Below the pieces are notes generated by a model. It did no database searches and had not been told where the DNA came from. It saw nothing but the letters and a program-made list of their open reading frames with translations. The position numbers and the translations under genes are program-made. Below, one piece after another: positions 8,814 through 18,916 of a DNA stretch of 64,000 bases. The DNA comes from Halioglobus maricola (GTDB lineage: Bacteria; Pseudomonadota; Gammaproteobacteria; Pseudomonadales; Halieaceae): positions 1 through 64,000 of the forward strand of contig NZ_CP036422.1 in assembly GCF_009388985.1 (NCBI RefSeq), given 5' to 3'. How positions within the stretch are numbered: position 1 is the first letter of the stretch; every line of letters starts with the position of its first letter.

Positions 8814-11795
8814 TTAGCCGCCAAAACTATGGCGACGGCCCAGCAACACGCATCCCAGTATGGTCAACCACAATGCCGGTAGTGGCAGCGTCGGAACTGC
8901 GACAGGTGAGCTGCCTGTACTTCCGCTGCTGAAGCTCTCGCCACTGGAGGGCGGCGCCACGCCCTGGCCAGGGGGGTTGGTGTTGCAGGCGATCGTGGGT
9001 GGTGGGTAGGAGAACACCACTTCTGCCGTCGGGTTTACTGAGATTCTCACCGTGAGTTCAGGCCTGACCACGGAGGGTATTTGAACCCACTCGCCGGAAT
9101 CGAGCTCCCAGCCTGGCCAGCTCACCCCATTGCCGTCCAGATCGACAGCGGCTTCAGGCCACAGTAACTGGCCGGTCAGAGGTTGATCCAGCAAGGTCTC
9201 TACCACGCTGTCGTCCGAGCCAACAAACTCGATGGTGGCAAGATTGTTGGGTGTGAAGTTCACGGGGGTAATGGTGTAGCGAATGTAGGGAGCATCCTGT
9301 ATGCAGATGCTTTCAGAATCTACATTGATCGCCACGTCCGGGGTGTAGGCAAATAGGGTTTGTGCGTCCGAGTTGTCGTTCAGTGGATTGGCATCGTCGT
9401 CACTGGTACTGATAGTGGATGTGACCTCGATAGCGCCATCTTCTTCCGCTGGAGCGGTGTAGCTGAAAGAGAGCGATTGTACGACCCCAACGGGCAGCGT
9501 GGACGGCAATCCGGTCAGGGTTACGATGCCGGTATCGGTATCATAGTCAGCAGTCACGCCTGCAGGCAGGCTGGTGAAAACCAGGTCTGTAACGGTGTTC
9601 CCCGGCCCGCCAACGGTGAGTTCATACACAACATCGTGTGCATCCTGGGTACCGTTATTAGAGAACGCGACTGAACCGGTAACGGTATCACCCGGTGCAA
9701 CTTCTGCCGCGACGCCAGTGATGTCAGTCGCCACGTCGACCTCACCGATGGCGGTGCTTGCCATGGCTGCGTTGTTCTCTGGCACATCATCGGGATCGGA
9801 GGTTGTGATGCCGGTGTCAATGTCCACGGGGCCTGATGCCGGTGCCGTATAAGAGGCTGTCATGCCCGTGAAGTTTTCGCCCGGATCCAGCGTGGGAGGA
9901 AAGCCAGTCAGTGTGACTACACCGGTGTCGTTGTCGTAGGCCGCATTGGCTCCGTCTGGCAGATTATCGAAGTCCACAGTGCCCAGTCCGGGCGACATGT
10001 TCATGGTGTAAGCCACGTTATTTGCGGTGGATGTGCCGTTGTTGCCGAAGGTGAATACCGCTTGCACGGTATCGCCTTCGTCGGCTGTCGCCGGGGCGGT
10101 GACCGAGGTAGCGACATCAACCAGCGACTCAATAATGATCAGTTCCTGGACAACCTCCCCCGTGAGAAAGTAGGTCCAAAGATTGACGGCTTTGGCGTCG
10201 CCCCAGCCAGCATCGATATGGCAGTCTTCGTTTTCGTTGTCGCCGTATTCCCACTGGCGATAAACGCCAGAAGAATCCACACCCTCATCCAGGGTCTCCA
10301 CGAGTGCGGCCGCTGCTGGCGTTGCCGTGCCACAGAGCTCCCCGTTAAGGGTGCCTACCAATTCACCACTTTGGGTCACATAGCCCCGGTCGTCAAAAAA
10401 TACCGTGGTGTCATTGGGGTCTGTGCCGTTGAGGCGGGTGATTGTAGGGCCACCGCCTGGCAGGTCGGGATCGTCTGGGTTGCCGTTATTCTCCGCATCA
10501 ATAATCGGAAAATGCACCTCGCCATTGCGGCCGTAGGCGGCGTAGGAATAAGGCTCAGCCCGGGCGGGAAAGGGTTCGAGGTTATTGTCCAGACCATTCC
10601 AGATGACCTGGTGAAGACCTGAGAACGCGATACCGGTCAAAACACGGTTGGTCGGGGTGGCGGGGTCAAAGTCCACGCCGTCTCTGCTGATCACAATTTC
10701 GTAGCTGACAGTGTCAGTGGTATTGAAGCTGAATGTACCGCCGGCGCCTGTGGCCGTGGTGGTGCCGCCGATGATGCCCTCAAAGGAGATGTCGTCAATC
10801 TGGGGCGACGGTGGCGTCAGGGGAATACCCAGCTCCGCGAGAACGCGTTCACCCTCAAGTTGCGCGTCGCCAAGAGGGCCGATATCACTGAAAAATATGG
10901 GGTATTGGGCTGGCTGCGCACTTACGCCGAGGGGCAGGTTACTGATGTGCGCATTGCTGCCACGCAGTGTTTTGTAAAGGGGCTCGCCGTGATCGAGGAA
11001 GCCGAAGGTGTTGGCGTATAGAGCGTAACCATTCGGGTCCAGACCGCGGAGGTCCTGCTGATAGCGATACCCGTCAGTTGTCACGTAGTAGAGTGTGGTG
11101 AACACTGGCCGGTCGTTGCGGCCGGTGAAACCGACGAATGCGTAGGTAAATACACGACCGTCGAGGTCGACTATTGAGGTGTTATCGCTGCGTACGGCTA
11201 CTTCCCATGCGGCGGTCGAGTTATCAGAGCTGGGAGTTGAAGCGATACTGCCGTTCGGGCCGTCGCCACTGCCAACGGTGAACTGGACACCGTAAATACC
11301 CGTTTCCGGAGCCTGATAGGCGCAGGGTTGCCAGCTATTGGCGCCAGCGCTGACGCTGCTGTCGGCACTGCGCGGTCCAGCGAGTTCTTCGTTCCGGCTC
11401 GTTATTTCGCCGAGAGTGCCACCGGAGTAGTGGGTGCCAGTTTCACTGGTACCGGTATCGCAACTGAAATCGACGCCTGCGGGTATTGTCTCATCCCCGG
11501 GAACCCCAAAATCCTGGGGATTGTATACGAGGATATCGCCCGCAGTGGTCCGGTTGCTGGAGCCCAGCAATATGTACTCGCCCACCTCGGCGTACACATA
11601 GGTGAAGCCTCGGCGGGAAATACGCTCCATATAGCTATTGCTGGGCTGCAAATCCAGGTTGGCACGCGCGCCATTGCTCGGGTAGCTCTCCGGGTAGAGG
11701 GTGCGGCTGCCTTCAGCCAGGGTATTGGCGCTGGCGAGGCAGCATAAGGTGAAAGCGGCCGAAGGCAATAGGGATTGGATTTTGCTGAAATACAT
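8814..11795 (-). CDS. Large surface protein with two DUF11 repeats and VPTL-type C-terminal sorting signal
   Basis: A 993-residue protein with a signal peptide (1-28, ending TLAEG). Residues 30-555 are a Gly/Asp/Thr-rich region I do not recognise. Two tandem DUF11-like beta domains follow, at about 559-685 and 686-815, each with the signature NDTGVVTLTG or TDTGIVTLTG and ending in PENNA or PLNDN. A further domain (816-940) leads to a Ser/Gly linker (948-965). The C-terminus is VPTLPLPALW (967-976), a hydrophobic helix and an RR stop, the tripartite form of PEP-CTERM/IPTL-CTERM signals cleaved by exosortase-type enzymes. The protein is therefore probably exported and processed at the envelope. 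No exosortase gene is in the window. AGGGG precedes the ATG, and a CTGCTG/CAGCAG hairpin (11804-11820) abuts that ribosome site. Confidence 0.75.
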   Translation of the reverse strand: MYFSKIQSLLPSAAFTLCCLASANTLAEGSRTLYPESYPSNGARANLDLQPSNSYMERISRRGFTYVYAEVGEYILLGSSNRTTAGDILVYNPQDFGVPGDETIPAGVDFSCDTGTSETGTHYSGGTLGEITSRNEELAGPRSADSSVSAGANSWQPCAYQAPETGIYGVQFTVGSGDGPNGSIASTPSSDNSTAAWEVAVRSDNTSIVDLDGRVFTYAFVGFTGRNDRPVFTTLYYVTTDGYRYQQDLRGLDPNGYALYANTFGFLDHGEPLYKTLRGSNAHISNLPLGVSAQPAQYPIFFSDIGPLGDAQLEGERVLAELGIPLTPPSPQIDDISFEGIIGGTTTATGAGGTFSFNTTDTVSYEIVISRDGVDFDPATPTNRVLTGIAFSGLHQVIWNGLDNNLEPFPARAEPYSYAAYGRNGEVHFPIIDAENNGNPDDPDLPGGGPTITRLNGTDPNDTTVFFDDRGYVTQSGELVGTLNGELCGTATPAAAALVETLDEGVDSSGVYRQWEYGDNENEDCHIDAGWGDAKAVNLWTYFLTGEVVQELIIIESLVDVATSVTAPATADEGDTVQAVFTFGNNGTSTANNVAYTMNMSPGLGTVDFDNLPDGANAAYDNDTGVVTLTGFPPTLDPGENFTGMTASYTAPASGPVDIDTGITTSDPDDVPENNAAMASTAIGEVDVATDITGVAAEVAPGDTVTGSVAFSNNGTQDAHDVVYELTVGGPGNTVTDLVFTSLPAGVTADYDTDTGIVTLTGLPSTLPVGVVQSLSFSYTAPAEEDGAIEVTSTISTSDDDANPLNDNSDAQTLFAYTPDVAINVDSESICIQDAPYIRYTITPVNFTPNNLATIEFVGSDDSVVETLLDQPLTGQLLWPEAAVDLDGNGVSWPGWELDSGEWVQIPSVVRPELTVRISVNPTAEVVFSYPPPTIACNTNPPGQGVAPPSSGESFSSGSTGSSPVAVPTLPLPALWLTILGCVLLGRRHSFGG

Positions 11796-11948
11796 TTTAG
11801 CCCCTGCTGCATAACAGCAGTATTGGAATAGGGGCGGGATTTTAGAGGGAGATGGCGCTAAAAGCCTAACAAAACTAGGAACATAGCTCCCAAGTTATGA
11901 CCTGATTCACAGAATTGGCTCTGGTGGATGTGGCAGCCCACAACGCTA

Positions 11949-13433
11949 TCAATCTTCCGGGTGGGTAGAAGAAACGACCTCCAGAGTGGGTTTCTCTTCT
12001 TCCTCTAGTTGGGCTAGCTCAATGGCCTCAAGTTTTTCCAGTTCAATATCGGTGTGGATGGGCTCCAGCTCTTCCAGATTTTTACTGGCTTTGCTGGAGA
12101 GCTGGCGGAAGCGATCGATCTTGCCGTGCAAGCCCTGCTGCCCTGCCAATCCTTTCACCACGTCGTTGTAGTGGTTGTTGGCGGACTTCATGGTCTTGCC
12201 CAATTTCTGCATACGCTCTGCCACGAGGCACACCTGGTTGTAGATTTCTCCGGCCTTGGTACTGATCTCGCGCGCCTCGCGGTTGCTCTGGTCGATCATC
12301 CACAGATTGGCGACGGTCCGCAGAATGGGCATCAGCGTGGTGTGAGACACCATCACAACCTGTTTTTGGTAGCCGTAGTTAAACAGGTCCCGGTTGTGCT
12401 TCATTGCCTCGATATAAGCCGGTTCCACTGGCATGAACATCAGTACAAAATCGGGGCTGTCCAGCCCCGGCAGGTTGGAGTAATCCTTGGAAGCGAGATC
12501 ATCGATGTGATTGCGCACGGCGCGAGCGTGGGCTTCCAAGGCTGCGGCCTGTTCTTCCTCGGTTTCCGCGGAAATTGCCCGGTCGTAGTCCACCAGTGAT
12601 ACCTTGCTGTCGATGACCAGGCTTTTTCGGTCGGGCAGTTTGATCACGAAATCTGGCAGGCGGCGTTTTCCCTCCGCGTCGGTAAAACTGGATTGAGAGT
12701 CAAAGTGGTCGCCTTGAATGAGACCGGCCAGCTCGAGGGTGCGCTGCAGTTGGGCTTCACCCCAGTTGCCCGCGGTTTTCTTGTCGCCTTTCAATGCGGT
12801 GGCCAGGTTGGTTGCCTGGGAATTCATTTCCAGCCCGATCTCCAGCACTTTCTTGATTTCGGCTTCCAGAGCGGTCTGACCCTTCACCGATTCAGTGTGT
12901 ACCTGGTTGACGCGCGTCTCGAACTTGTTGATCTGCTCCCGGAAGGGCTTGAGTAATTGTTCCAGCGAATCGCGGTTGGTGGCGGTGAGGTTCTTGCCCT
13001 TGTCTTCAAATATTTTTACCGCGAGGCTCTGGAATTCCAGTTTCAGGTTGTCGCGCGCCTCGTTCAGCAGTTTGATTTGTTCTTCATGCTGGCTGTCACG
13101 CTCTTCCTGCTGTGTTTTTAGCCGTGTGTAGTCGTGCTGCAGGGATTGATAGCGCTGGTTGAGAGTATCCAGTTCGGATTGAGCGTGGTTCCATCGGGTT
13201 ACACGTTCTTGTAACTGGCCTTGAAGTTGTTCCAGCTCGACGCTGCGGGCAGTGACCTGCCGGTTGGCATCGGCGAGTTCGAGTTGCAGAGCCTCGCTGT
13301 TTTCGCGATGCTCGTTTCGCAGCCGATCTGCGGTGCTTTGCCCCCGCAGCAGGCCAATGACCAGGCCGATGGCGATGCCGCCGACGGCGGAGGCCGCAGC
13401 GATGAGCAGTAATTGTTGGTCTATCTGTTCCAT
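11949..13433 (-). CDS. rmuC: DNA recombination protein RmuC
   Basis: RmuC is a predicted nuclease-like protein that limits inverted-repeat recombination; its biochemistry is poorly defined. The 494-residue product has one N-terminal membrane helix (about 8-27), a long coiled coil (about 35-140) and the conserved RmuC domain (about 150-430) with RRLPDFVIKLPDRKSLVIDSK and the VMVSHTTLMPILRTV segment. The acidic C-terminus (EELEPIHTDIELEKLEAIEL) is a variable extension. GGGGAAG directly precedes ATG 13433. It lies 80 bases downstream of gmhB on the same strand and may be part of that operon. Confidence 0.92.
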   Translation of the reverse strand: MEQIDQQLLLIAAASAVGGIAIGLVIGLLRGQSTADRLRNEHRENSEALQLELADANRQVTARSVELEQLQGQLQERVTRWNHAQSELDTLNQRYQSLQHDYTRLKTQQEERDSQHEEQIKLLNEARDNLKLEFQSLAVKIFEDKGKNLTATNRDSLEQLLKPFREQINKFETRVNQVHTESVKGQTALEAEIKKVLEIGLEMNSQATNLATALKGDKKTAGNWGEAQLQRTLELAGLIQGDHFDSQSSFTDAEGKRRLPDFVIKLPDRKSLVIDSKVSLVDYDRAISAETEEEQAAALEAHARAVRNHIDDLASKDYSNLPGLDSPDFVLMFMPVEPAYIEAMKHNRDLFNYGYQKQVVMVSHTTLMPILRTVANLWMIDQSNREAREISTKAGEIYNQVCLVAERMQKLGKTMKSANNHYNDVVKGLAGQQGLHGKIDRFRQLSSKASKNLEELEPIHTDIELEKLEAIELAQLEEEEKPTLEVVSSTHPED

Positions 13434-13513
13434 TCTTCCCCTTCTTTACTATAGGGAAGTGTAAAGCAAAGCAGGCGCGGTAGTTAGCAGCGGGCAGAGA
13501 ACCTGTCGCAAAA

Positions 13514-14071
13514 TCAGGCAGAGAGAATGGCGTCTACGGCTGATGCGAGGTCCGGGTAAACCGGGACGGATGTCGGTGATGCCAGCTCAACATCGGGTTT
13601 GTCGAGTTGCGCCTGTGTTTTCAGGCCCTTACCCGTGGTCACGAGTGCGGGTTGACAGCCATAGCCCCTGGCGGCCTGGAGATCCTTCAGGCTGTCGCCG
13701 ACAAACCAGGCATTAGCCGCACTTTCCCCAAGTTCACTTTCCATTGCCTGGAGCAAAGCGGTGCCGGGCTTGCGGCATGCGCAACCTTCATTCGGCAGGT
13801 GCGGGCAGTAGAAGATGCCGGCGATGGAACCGCCCTGCTCTTCTACCAGCTGGCACAGATGTTGATGGATGTCTTCGAGTGTATCGAGGGTGAAGTAACC
13901 CCGGCTCAAGCCAGACTGATTAGTGGCAATCGCGACCTGATAGCCAGCTTTACTGGCTTTGACGATGGCCTCGATACTGCCGGGAATCGGTTTCCAGTCA
14001 GCCAGGGACCGGATGTAGTCATCGCTGTCGTAATTGATGACGCCATCGCGGTCGAGAATGAGCAGGGGCAT
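13514..14071 (-). CDS. gmhB: D-glycero-beta-D-manno-heptose-1,7-bisphosphate 7-phosphatase
   Basis: GmhB removes the C7 phosphate from heptose bisphosphate in ADP-heptose synthesis for the LPS inner core. The 185-residue protein shows HAD motif I LDRDGVINYD (6-15), motif II IATNQSGLSRG, the zinc loop CPH-x5-CAC typical of the GmhB/HisB-N group, and motif IV GDSLKDLQAA. It follows glyS with only one base between the stop of glyS and this start, so the two are translationally linked. The glyQ-glyS-gmhB order is also seen in Pseudomonas. Confidence 0.93.
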   Translation of the reverse strand: MPLLILDRDGVINYDSDDYIRSLADWKPIPGSIEAIVKASKAGYQVAIATNQSGLSRGYFTLDTLEDIHQHLCQLVEEQGGSIAGIFYCPHLPNEGCACRKPGTALLQAMESELGESAANAWFVGDSLKDLQAARGYGCQPALVTTGKGLKTQAQLDKPDVELASPTSVPVYPDLASAVDAILSA

Positions 14072-14072
14072 G

Positions 14073-16151
14073 TTACTTCGCGACCGCCAGCTGCGAGATG
14101 TCCGCGACTTCCAGGAACAGGTCCCGCAGAGCCTTGAGCAGGTTGAGGCGATTGTTGCGCAGCTCTTCGTCTTCGGCGTTAACCATCACGCCATCAAAAA
14201 AGGCGTCTACCGGTTCACGCAGGACCGCCAGGCTGGCGAGCGCCTCACTGTAATTGTCTTCGGCGATCAAATCGCGCGCGGTGCCTTCCAGTTCGGAGAG
14301 TTTTTCAGACAGGCTTATTTCCTCGGGCTCTGCAAGTAAGTTTGCGCTCACATCGCCGAATTGGTGATGGTCATCGAGCTTGCCGAGGATGTTGGATACC
14401 CTTTTGTTGGCGGCGGCCAGCGCGGCGGCCTCCGGCAATTGGCTGAAGCTGTGAACTGCGTGAACCCGGCGCTGAATGTCCAGAGGCTTGCTCAGCTTGC
14501 GGGCGCTTACAGCTCTGAATACCTCTACCGGAATATTCTCTTCTTCGTACCAGGCACGGAATCGCTCGATCATGTAGTCGAGCACTTGTTCGGTCGTGCC
14601 GTCTGCGATGACACCTTCAGGATACTGGGCAGCCGCGTGCGCCAGGCATTCGCGTAAATCCAGATCCAGGTTTTTCTCGACGATAATACGCAGTACTGCC
14701 AATGAGGCTCGGCGCAAGGCGAACGGATCCTTGGAGCCGGTAGGTGGCTGGCCGATACCAAAGATACCCACAAGGGTGTCCAGCCTGTCGGCCAGACCCA
14801 GGGCGCAGCTTGTCGCAGTTTCCGGCAGGCGGTCACCGGCGAATTTGGGCCAGTATTGTTGGGCCAGTGCCGAGGCGACGTCTTTGTCCTCGCCATCGTG
14901 TACCGCGTAATAGGAACCCGCGATGCCCTGCATGTCGGAGAACTCGAGCACCATATCGGTGACGAGGTCGGTTTTACTCAGTAGCGCTGCACGCTCTGCG
15001 AGCGCTTTTGGCGCGCCAAGCTGATCTGCCAGCCATCCCGCGAGAGCCTGTACGCGGCGAGACTTGTCTGCGACGGTACCCAGTTTGTTCTGAAATACGA
15101 CGCTTTCGAGTTTCTCGATACGGCTTTCCAATGTGCTCTTCTTGTCAGTCTCGAAGAAGAAAGCCGCATCTGCCAGGCGCGGACGAATCACGCGTTCGTT
15201 CCCGGCGATCACTTGCACCGGATCGGTGCTCTCTATATTGGACAGCGTGATGAAGTTGGGCTTTAGCTTGCCCTCATCATCTACCAGGTGAAAGTACTTC
15301 TGGTGCTCTTTCATGGAAGACACGAGGGCTTCCGCCGGGACGTCCAGGAAGCGTTCCTCAAAGGAACCTGTTAGTGCAACTGGCCACTCGACGAGCCCGG
15401 TTACCTCATCGAGCAAGTCGTTGTCGATAACTGCGGTGGCGTTCAGTGCGCTGGCTTCCACTTCAACCTGTTCGCGGATCATTTCCTGACGTTCGGCGAA
15501 GTTGGCGACTACTTTCGCCGATTTAAGCGCATCTACATAGTCTTCGGGGCGAGCGAGAACGATCTCTCCAGAGGAGTGGAAGCGGTGACCGCGGGTGGTA
15601 TTACCTGTGCTCAGGCCCAGTATTTCGCCGTGGTCGGATTTCTGGCCGAGCATGGCGACAATCCAGTGCACCGGGCGCACGAATTCAACTCGGCTGGCTC
15701 CCCAACGCATGCGCTTGGGTATGGGGAGTCCGGCGATGGAGTCAGTGATGATGTCGTTCAGGCAGTCAGAGGTAGCCGCGCCCGCTTCGGTCTTGCGCAG
15801 GCCCAGGCGCACGCCTTTGGGGGTGTCAATTTCCACCAGAGCTTCCGGCTCAACACCCTGTTTGCGGGCGAAACCGGCCGCGGCGGGAGTCCAATTGTCA
15901 TCGGCGTCTTTGGCCCGGTCGGCGGGTGGGCCCAGCAGTTCCAGGTCCTTGTCTGCCGCTCTCACCTGTACTTCGGCAATCTGTACTGCCAGACGGCGGG
16001 GAGACGCGAACCACTGTACGTCACCGTGCTTCAGTTCCCGTTGCGCGAGCCCGGCCACAATACCATCGCGGAACGCGAGGCCCAGTGACTTCAGTGCTTT
16101 GGGGGGCAGCTCTTCGGTGCCCAGTTCGATCAGCAGCGTTTCAGTGCTCAT
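14073..16151 (-). CDS. glyS: Glycine--tRNA ligase subunit beta
   Basis: The beta subunit of the bacterial alpha2beta2 glycyl-tRNA synthetase binds tRNA-Gly. The 692-residue protein has the typical start [20 protein letters not shown], central [10 protein letters not shown] and [22 protein letters not shown] blocks, and the C-terminal anticodon-binding region. Length matches the family (about 690). Its ATG overlaps the TGA of glyQ in an ATGA arrangement at 16148-16151, indicating coupled translation of the two subunits. Confidence 0.97.
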   Translation of the reverse strand: MSTETLLIELGTEELPPKALKSLGLAFRDGIVAGLAQRELKHGDVQWFASPRRLAVQIAEVQVRAADKDLELLGPPADRAKDADDNWTPAAAGFARKQGVEPEALVEIDTPKGVRLGLRKTEAGAATSDCLNDIITDSIAGLPIPKRMRWGASRVEFVRPVHWIVAMLGQKSDHGEILGLSTGNTTRGHRFHSSGEIVLARPEDYVDALKSAKVVANFAERQEMIREQVEVEASALNATAVIDNDLLDEVTGLVEWPVALTGSFEERFLDVPAEALVSSMKEHQKYFHLVDDEGKLKPNFITLSNIESTDPVQVIAGNERVIRPRLADAAFFFETDKKSTLESRIEKLESVVFQNKLGTVADKSRRVQALAGWLADQLGAPKALAERAALLSKTDLVTDMVLEFSDMQGIAGSYYAVHDGEDKDVASALAQQYWPKFAGDRLPETATSCALGLADRLDTLVGIFGIGQPPTGSKDPFALRRASLAVLRIIVEKNLDLDLRECLAHAAAQYPEGVIADGTTEQVLDYMIERFRAWYEEENIPVEVFRAVSARKLSKPLDIQRRVHAVHSFSQLPEAAALAAANKRVSNILGKLDDHHQFGDVSANLLAEPEEISLSEKLSELEGTARDLIAEDNYSEALASLAVLREPVDAFFDGVMVNAEDEELRNNRLNLLKALRDLFLEVADISQLAVAK

Positions 16152-17101
16152 GCGCTTGCCTCCGCTGCAATGCGATCCAGTACTTCTTTGCGAATACCCT
16201 CTTCCGCCATCGGGAAACCCAGTGCCGCGCGGGCGTCAAAGTAAGCCTGCGCGACTCCGCGGGCCAAGGTGCGTACTCGCAGAATAAAGCGCTGGCGCTC
16301 TGTCACCGAAATGGCGTGGCGAGCGTCGAGAAGGTTAAACGTATGAGAGGCTTTCATCACCATCTCGTAGGCTGGCAGCGGCAGGCTTTTTTCTACCAGA
16401 CGCAGGGCCTCTTTTTCACAGTGATCAAAGAAGCTGAACAGTTGCTCCACATCGGCTTCTTCAAAGTTGTAGCGAGACATCTCGACTTCGTTCTGGTGGA
16501 ACACGTCGCCGTAGGTCACTTTACCGGCAGGGCCGTCGGCCCATACCAGGTCGTAAATGCTGTTAACGCCCTGCAGATACATGGCGATACGCTCGATGCC
16601 GTAGGTGATTTCGCCAGTGACCGGATAGCACTCGATGCCGCCCGCCTGCTGGAAGTAGGTGAACTGGGTGACTTCCATACCATTGAGCCACACTTCCCAA
16701 CCCAGGCCCCAGGCCCCCAGCGTGGGCGATTCCCAGTTGTCTTCCACAAAGCGAATATCGTGCACGGCAGTGTCGACGCCCAGGGCGGCCAGCGACTCCA
16801 GATATAACTGCTGGAATTCAGCCGGCGACGGCTTCATAACAACCTGAAACTGGTAGTAGTGCTGCAGGCGATTGGGGTTCTCGCCATAGCGGCCATCGGT
16901 AGGGCGACGGCTGGGCTGCACATAGGCTGCGTTCCAGCTTTCCGGGCCCACGGCTCGCAGGAAGGTGGCGGGGTGAAAAGTGCCGGCACCCACCTCCATG
17001 TCCAGAGGTTGCAGTACGACGCAGCCCTGATCGGCCCAGAACTGCTGTAGCTTCAAGATAATTTCTTGAAAAGTAAGAATTTTTTCGGGGTTGTCTGCCA
17101 C
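16148..17101 (-). CDS. glyQ: Glycine--tRNA ligase subunit alpha
   Basis: The alpha subunit carries the class II catalytic site for glycine activation. The 317-residue product contains [19 protein letters not shown] at the N-terminus, the motif region [16 protein letters not shown] and the active-site string [20 protein letters not shown]. The start is GTG at 17101 with AGGT 6 bases upstream. First gene of the glyQ-glyS-gmhB set, divergent from the acyltransferase gene; the 93-base spacer has two GCCGGC palindromes next to AT-rich TATTAT and CATAAT stretches that could hold divergent promoters. Confidence 0.97.
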   Translation of the reverse strand: MADNPEKILTFQEIILKLQQFWADQGCVVLQPLDMEVGAGTFHPATFLRAVGPESWNAAYVQPSRRPTDGRYGENPNRLQHYYQFQVVMKPSPAEFQQLYLESLAALGVDTAVHDIRFVEDNWESPTLGAWGLGWEVWLNGMEVTQFTYFQQAGGIECYPVTGEITYGIERIAMYLQGVNSIYDLVWADGPAGKVTYGDVFHQNEVEMSRYNFEEADVEQLFSFFDHCEKEALRLVEKSLPLPAYEMVMKASHTFNLLDARHAISVTERQRFILRVRTLARGVAQAYFDARAALGFPMAEEGIRKEVLDRIAAEASA

Positions 17102-17194
17102 GGGTTTACCTGTGAGCGGGTGTCAAAAAGCCGGCTATTATACAGCCTCTTTTGCCGGCATAATACGCGCTTTGAGCGAAAGTGAAATTCTCCC

Positions 17195-18088
17195 ATGAAT
17201 GGCATTAAAGCGGCCCTGGTCAAGTTGGTGCTGCACTTCTTTGCCCTGCTTCCCCTGTCTTGGGCGAGAGCTCTCGGCCGTGCCGCAGTGTCTGTCTACT
17301 GGCCTTTTGGTGGGCGTAGCCGCAGGGTCACCGAGCGCAATATCGAACTGGCGTACCCTGAACTGAGCGAGGCAGAGCAAGCTGCCATGGCATTGGCCAG
17401 CCTGCGCGAAACTGGCGCTCTAGCGGGTGAATTGGGCCATGTTTGGTTGCGTTCCTGGGAGTATGTGCAGCAGCTGATTCTAAGAGTCGACGGTAGCGAG
17501 CTCATTACCGAGGCTCAGCAACAGGGCCGTGGCGTTATTGTGCTGGCACCTCATCTGGGTAACTGGGAGGTCGTAGGCTTGCACACGGGGACCCTGGGCA
17601 GCATGGTTTCGCTGTATGAGCCGCCTAAACTGGAAGCCATCGGCCCGATGATCGAAAGCGCTCGCCAGCGTTCCGGGGCAACACTGGTACCCACGGATAG
17701 TCGCGGCCTGGTTAAACTGCTGCGCAGCGTCAAGGGCGGCAAGATTTCCGGGATTCTCCCGGACCAGGCCCCGGGTGATGTTGCCTCCGGTGAAAATATT
17801 CCCTTTATGGGTGTGCCCTGTTTTACCCCAACTCTGGCGAACAACATGATTCGGCGTACGGGAGCGCTCGCGGTATTCGGGTTTGCCGAGCGGGTGCCGG
17901 GCGGTTTTAGCGTGCGCTATTTCCCCGCCGAAGATGCTATCTATGACGAAGACAATGCCATCTCACTGGCCGCGTTAAATCGTGGTGTGGAGAAGTGCCT
18001 GCGCCACTGTGACACCCAGTACCAGTGGGAATACAAGCGGTTCCGGGTGCGGCCCAAAAATGGCCCCGGCGTTTACGACGATTTGTAA
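17195..18088 (+). CDS. LpxL/HtrB-family lysophospholipid (lipid A) acyltransferase
   Basis: Members transfer acyl chains from acyl-ACP to lipid A precursors or related lipids at the inner membrane. The 297-residue protein has an N-terminal hydrophobic segment, the catalytic H-x4-E motif APHLGNWE, the substrate block SGILPDQAPG and the late conserved FTPTLANNMIRRTGALAVFGFAER. Which lipid is acylated cannot be told from sequence. In Pseudomonas a homologue also sits next to glyQ. ATG 17195 has only a weak upstream purine stretch. djlA follows 12 bases later. Confidence 0.88.
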   Translation: MNGIKAALVKLVLHFFALLPLSWARALGRAAVSVYWPFGGRSRRVTERNIELAYPELSEAEQAAMALASLRETGALAGELGHVWLRSWEYVQQLILRVDGSELITEAQQQGRGVIVLAPHLGNWEVVGLHTGTLGSMVSLYEPPKLEAIGPMIESARQRSGATLVPTDSRGLVKLLRSVKGGKISGILPDQAPGDVASGENIPFMGVPCFTPTLANNMIRRTGALAVFGFAERVPGGFSVRYFPAEDAIYDEDNAISLAALNRGVEKCLRHCDTQYQWEYKRFRVRPKNGPGVYDDL

Positions 18089-18100
18089 CAAGGAATTCAG

Positions 18101-18895
18101 ATGTTTTATGGAAAGTTGATCGGCGGTGCCCTGGGCCTGCTGGTGCTGGGCCCCATTGGCCTGATTATTGGCCTGTTTGTAGGGCATATGTTTGATAAGG
18201 GTCTGATCAAGACGCTGCGGTTTGCCTCGCCTGAGAATATCGCGCGGATCAAACTCAGTTTCTTCGAAACAACGTTCCTGTTGTCCGGCTACATGGCCAA
18301 GGCCGATGGCCATATTTCTAAACAGGAAGTCGACCATACCGAAATGGTCATTTCCCAGATGGGACTTTCGGCGGAACAGCGAACCCGAGCCATTGAGCTG
18401 TTCCGTCAAGGCTCGGCGGCTGACTTCCAGCCGGAGCCGGTGATCGCGCGTTTCCTCGAGGCATCCGGCGGCCAGCAACAGCTCAAGCAAACCCTGCTGT
18501 TTTTCCAGATCTCCCTGGCAATGGCAGACCACACTATTGATCAGGCCGAGCAGGCGGCGCTTAAGCGTATCGCCATTCTGCTCGGTTTCAATGAGGCGCA
18601 GCTGCAGCAGATGCTGCGTATGGCCCAGGCTCAGGGTCACTTCCACGGGAGCGGTGGAGCCACTGGTGCGGAACCGGGTACGACACTGGAAGATGCATAC
18701 GAGGCCCTCGGAGTCAGCGAGAGCGTTGATGATAAAGCTCTGAAGCGCGCCTACCGTAAACTGATGAGTGAAAACCACCCGGACAAACTAATCGCTCAGG
18801 GTGTGCCGGAAGATATGGTGAAGATCGCCACTGAGAAATCCCAGGATATCCAGGCGGCTTACGAAATGATCAAGAAGTCCCGGGGTCTTAGGTAG
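18101..18895 (+). CDS. djlA: DnaK co-chaperone DjlA
   Basis: DjlA is an inner-membrane J-protein that stimulates DnaK. The 264-residue protein has one N-terminal membrane helix rich in Gly/Leu (about 5-27), a central TerB-like helical domain (about 50-180, with LSGYMAKADGHISKQEVDH), and a C-terminal J domain (about 197-264) with the HPD tripeptide in SENHPDKL. Typical E. coli length is 271. AAGGAATTCAG precedes ATG 18101. It is convergent with trkH, 21 bases away, without an obvious terminator between them. Confidence 0.93.
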   Translation: MFYGKLIGGALGLLVLGPIGLIIGLFVGHMFDKGLIKTLRFASPENIARIKLSFFETTFLLSGYMAKADGHISKQEVDHTEMVISQMGLSAEQRTRAIELFRQGSAADFQPEPVIARFLEASGGQQQLKQTLLFFQISLAMADHTIDQAEQAALKRIAILLGFNEAQLQQMLRMAQAQGHFHGSGGATGAEPGTTLEDAYEALGVSESVDDKALKRAYRKLMSENHPDKLIAQGVPEDMVKIATEKSQDIQAAYEMIKKSRGLR

Positions 18896-18916
18896 AGCGA
18901 CTTAACCCGGGCGCCT

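Noticed and set aside
9700..10150. Repeat-like DNA within the large surface protein gene
   Set aside because: It is explained by the two DUF11 protein repeats and diverges at the DNA level; not a mobile or CRISPR repeat.
16490..16510. GTGGAACACG in glyQ as a third parS
   Set aside because: Only half the palindrome is present; the CACGTG centre is missing.
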